A DNA stretch of 8,073 bases from Brooklawnia sp050943675 (GTDB lineage Bacteria > Actinomycetota > Actinomycetes > Propionibacteriales > Propionibacteriaceae). The stretch covers positions 1 to 8,073 of the forward strand of contig JBMNPP010000127.1 of assembly GCA_050943675.1 (NCBI GenBank), read 5' to 3'. The translations under genes were made by a program, and so were the position numbers. The notes under the pieces were generated by a model, which saw only the letters and a program-made list of their open reading frames with translations, had not been told where the DNA came from and searched no databases. Positions 6,477 through 8,073 of this stretch are shown here, piece after piece (positions within the stretch are counted from its first letter, which is position 1; each line of letters begins with the position of its first letter).

Positions 6477-8073
6477 CGCATCGAAGAAGGGGGCGGGTCT
6501 GCGCCACCGGGAAGTCGCGCAGCAATTCCACGACCGCCGAATAGTTGCGGCGCAGGTATGACCCGGAGGTGGCCGGGATCAGTTCGTCGACAGCCACCGC
6601 GACCGCCGCCGCGAACCCGTCGCTGGCCGCTCCCGCGCGATACATGTCACGCACCTTGTTGGCCAGGGAGTAGATGTGCTCACGCATCGCCCCGCGCTGT
6701 GCCTCGGGCACCTCGACCATGCCCACCGCCGTCGAGATCAGCGTGTGCAGTTCGTGCACCCCATTGGGGATCGCAGCGTCCGGGCAGGCCAGCGTACATT
6801 CCATGCACCCGGTGCAGGCTGCGGCATCGAAGAGCGGCACATTGCGCCGGAACATGCCCTTGTTCTTGCCTGCCGCGTTGCCGGCGGGGATGAACAGCCC
6901 CGCACCGGGCAGGACCGGTGCGCGTCCGATGCTGCCGTCACGGAAAGCACCACCCATGATGCGGTCGTAGTATTCGGCATCGAAGAAGTTGGAGGCAGCA
7001 CACGAACTGGCACACAGGCCACTGGACAACTCCAGTCCGCGGCTGGGTGCCGCAGCGGCATCCTCATCGAGGCCCAGATACCCATCCTCCTCATGGGGCA
7101 CCCGGACCAGGGCGTTCAGGCCGTCACCGATGACCGCCATATTCGACTGCACGATCCGGGCGCCCTTGGCCCCGAACTTCTTGTTGAGCTGCTTGAAGAC
7201 CTTCTCGCGCAATTCGTCCACCGAGCCGGAGGCCCGGGCGACCCGGTCAACCCCACCGATCACAGCGCCGATGAAGGCGATACCCATCATGCGGGTTTGC
7301 AGTTCAGGGGTCGGGGCGTGCTCGGCGGCGACCGCGAAGGCGTCCAGGACGAAGAACCTGATCTGCTTGTCGCGGATGGTCTGGCGAGCCCAGGCCGGTA
7401 GTGCCCGCCAGGTCTGCTCGGGTCCCTGATCGGATTGCAGGATCAGGGTGCCGCCAGCGGCCAGCCCCTTGAGCGGATTGGTGTGCTGGAAGACGCGGTG
7501 GTCAGGTGAGAGCACGATCTCGACATCCTCGAGTTCGGCGTTGGTCACCAGCACGGGCTCCGGGCTGAGAGTTATGTAGTAGTTGGTTGGTGCGCCCGAT
7601 TTCTCGGAGCCATACTTGGGCGCTGACTTGGAGTACATGCCCAGCGCACCAGCCAGTATGTCGGTCATCAGCTTTCCGGTCGCGATCGTGCCGTAACCAC
7701 CAACAGAGTGGAAGCGGATCCGCATCGCCGCCTCGGGCAGCAGGTCCGGGTTCTCCGCGACCGGCAGCGCCATCAGCCTTGTTTCGGGGTAGGCCTGGGC
7801 AAGCCTGGCCTGCAGGTCGGCGAAGCTGCCGGTTGCGCCTTCACTGAAGAAGGTCGAACCCAGGTAGACCAGTGGTGAGGCGTTCTCGCCGGCCATGTTG
7901 TGGGCGGCCGCGATCAGATCGCGGGGCTGCAGGTCGTGCCCGCCCAGCCCGAAGATCGCGCTGGTCAGCGCTGGCAGCCTGTCCAGGGCACCGATGCCCG
8001 CGAAGCGACCGGGGTTGTACTGGTTGGCGGCACCCTTGAACAGTGCGCCGCTGACCAGCTGGGTCAACGCCAT
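6346..8073 (-). CDS. nifJ: Pyruvate/2-oxoacid:ferredoxin oxidoreductase (NifJ type), central part, frameshifted and 5'-truncated
   Basis: This is the upstream half of the same broken gene. The frame is open to the window edge. The ATG at 8073-8071 is probably internal, because domains I and II of NifJ proteins should precede it. Local residues about 40-60 (FGLGGHDLQP) resemble the end of domain II, GLGSKEFTP in classical enzymes. Residues 118-325 are the gamma domain: FHSVGGYGT, YSKSAPKYG, then a Rossmann-like region with AFIGAVIGG. Residues 420-430 (CTGCMECTLACP) bind a [4Fe-4S] cluster. After Pro528 the frame is wrong: the last 47 residues, ending at TGA 6348-6346, are Arg-rich and unlike the family, while the +1 frame continues as RPFFDALEKESPG. 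Restoring the frame gives 1,237 residues in the window alone, more than a whole classical NifJ (about 1,170-1,230), so the complete protein would be about 1,650 or more. A specific 2-oxoacid cannot be assigned; pyruvate is the likely one. Confidence 0.87.
   Translation of the reverse strand: MALTQLVSGALFKGAANQYNPGRFAGIGALDRLPALTSAIFGLGGHDLQPRDLIAAAHNMAGENASPLVYLGSTFFSEGATGSFADLQARLAQAYPETRLMALPVAENPDLLPEAAMRIRFHSVGGYGTIATGKLMTDILAGALGMYSKSAPKYGSEKSGAPTNYYITLSPEPVLVTNAELEDVEIVLSPDHRVFQHTNPLKGLAAGGTLILQSDQGPEQTWRALPAWARQTIRDKQIRFFVLDAFAVAAEHAPTPELQTRMMGIAFIGAVIGGVDRVARASGSVDELREKVFKQLNKKFGAKGARIVQSNMAVIGDGLNALVRVPHEEDGYLGLDEDAAAAPSRGLELSSGLCASSCAASNFFDAEYYDRIMGGAFRDGSIGRAPVLPGAGLFIPAGNAAGKNKGMFRRNVPLFDAAACTGCMECTLACPDAAIPNGVHELHTLISTAVGMVEVPEAQRGAMREHIYSLANKVRDMYRAGAASDGFAAAVAVAVDELIPATSGSYLRRNYSAVVELLRDFPVAQTRPLLRCVGEGITGQRRFVLGHHRPIQVHRLPGMCRRVRAGCTDRRRSDP
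6489..6493 (-). other. nifJ: Single-base frameshift in a C5 (minus-strand) run inside the nifJ-like gene
   Basis: The minus strand reads CGC-CCC-CTT-CTT-CGA here, giving R-P-L-L-R. With four C instead of five it reads CGC-CCC-TTC-TTC-GAT, giving R-P-F-F-D, and continues directly into the family-conserved ALEKESPGSGG stretch and the second ferredoxin motif. One extra base therefore separates two halves that are otherwise intact. A sequencing or assembly homopolymer error, a recent inactivating mutation and +1 recoding at CCC-C are all possible. The first two are more likely. Confidence 0.85.

Noticed and set aside
8071..8073. ATG at the right edge as the true start of the NifJ-type gene
   Set aside because: It would leave the enzyme without domains I and most of II, which normally precede the gamma domain. 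The frame is simply cut by the window, though an independent start cannot be excluded from this sequence.

Overview
The window is GC-rich, densely coding DNA that fits an anaerobic or facultatively anaerobic actinobacterium. A propionic-acid-bacterium relative (Propionibacteriaceae) is my best guess, from the GC content, the close match of one gene to a mycobacterial esterase, and a fermentative pyruvate/ferredoxin gene pair. The taxonomy is inference. I see no mobile element, CRISPR array, tRNA or rRNA.

Layout. Bases 1-739 (+) hold the C-terminal 245 codons of a ketopantoate reductase (PanE/ApbA) family protein; its start lies outside the window. It converges on a minus-strand SGNH/GDSL esterase (745-1398), and the two TGA stop codons sit in opposite arms of one perfect stem-loop (733-751). 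Reading leftward on the minus strand from the right edge come a large multidomain 2-oxoacid (pyruvate):ferredoxin oxidoreductase of the NifJ type (8073 to 4359, 5' end outside), then 9 bp later a 941-residue fused NfnL-NfnS-type flavoprotein (4349 to 1524), then after 125 bp the esterase.

The oxidoreductase reading frame is broken by one extra base in a five-G run (6489-6493). Two ORFs result (6346-8073 and 4359-6476) that together make one continuous protein. Either the gene is a recent pseudogene, or the assembly has a homopolymer error, or, least likely, there is +1 recoding at CCC-C.

How the genes may work together. The NifJ-type enzyme oxidises a 2-oxoacid, probably pyruvate, to the acyl-CoA and CO2 and reduces ferredoxin. 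Here it carries its own C-terminal single-cluster ferredoxin-like domain on a flexible linker. The neighbouring protein combines a GltD/NfnL-like FAD and NADP(H) module with a PyrK/NfnS-like FAD, NAD(H) and [2Fe-2S] module, so it could move electrons between that ferredoxin and NAD(P)(H), possibly by bifurcation. Its unusual points are the large-then-small domain order, an unrecognised N-terminal region of about 155 residues, and an Asp plus an insertion in the first Fe-S motif. The oxidoreductase has two insertions and a C-terminal extension compared with classical NifJ/PFOR. This two-gene redox module is the most interesting content of the window. The flanking reductase and esterase look unrelated to it.
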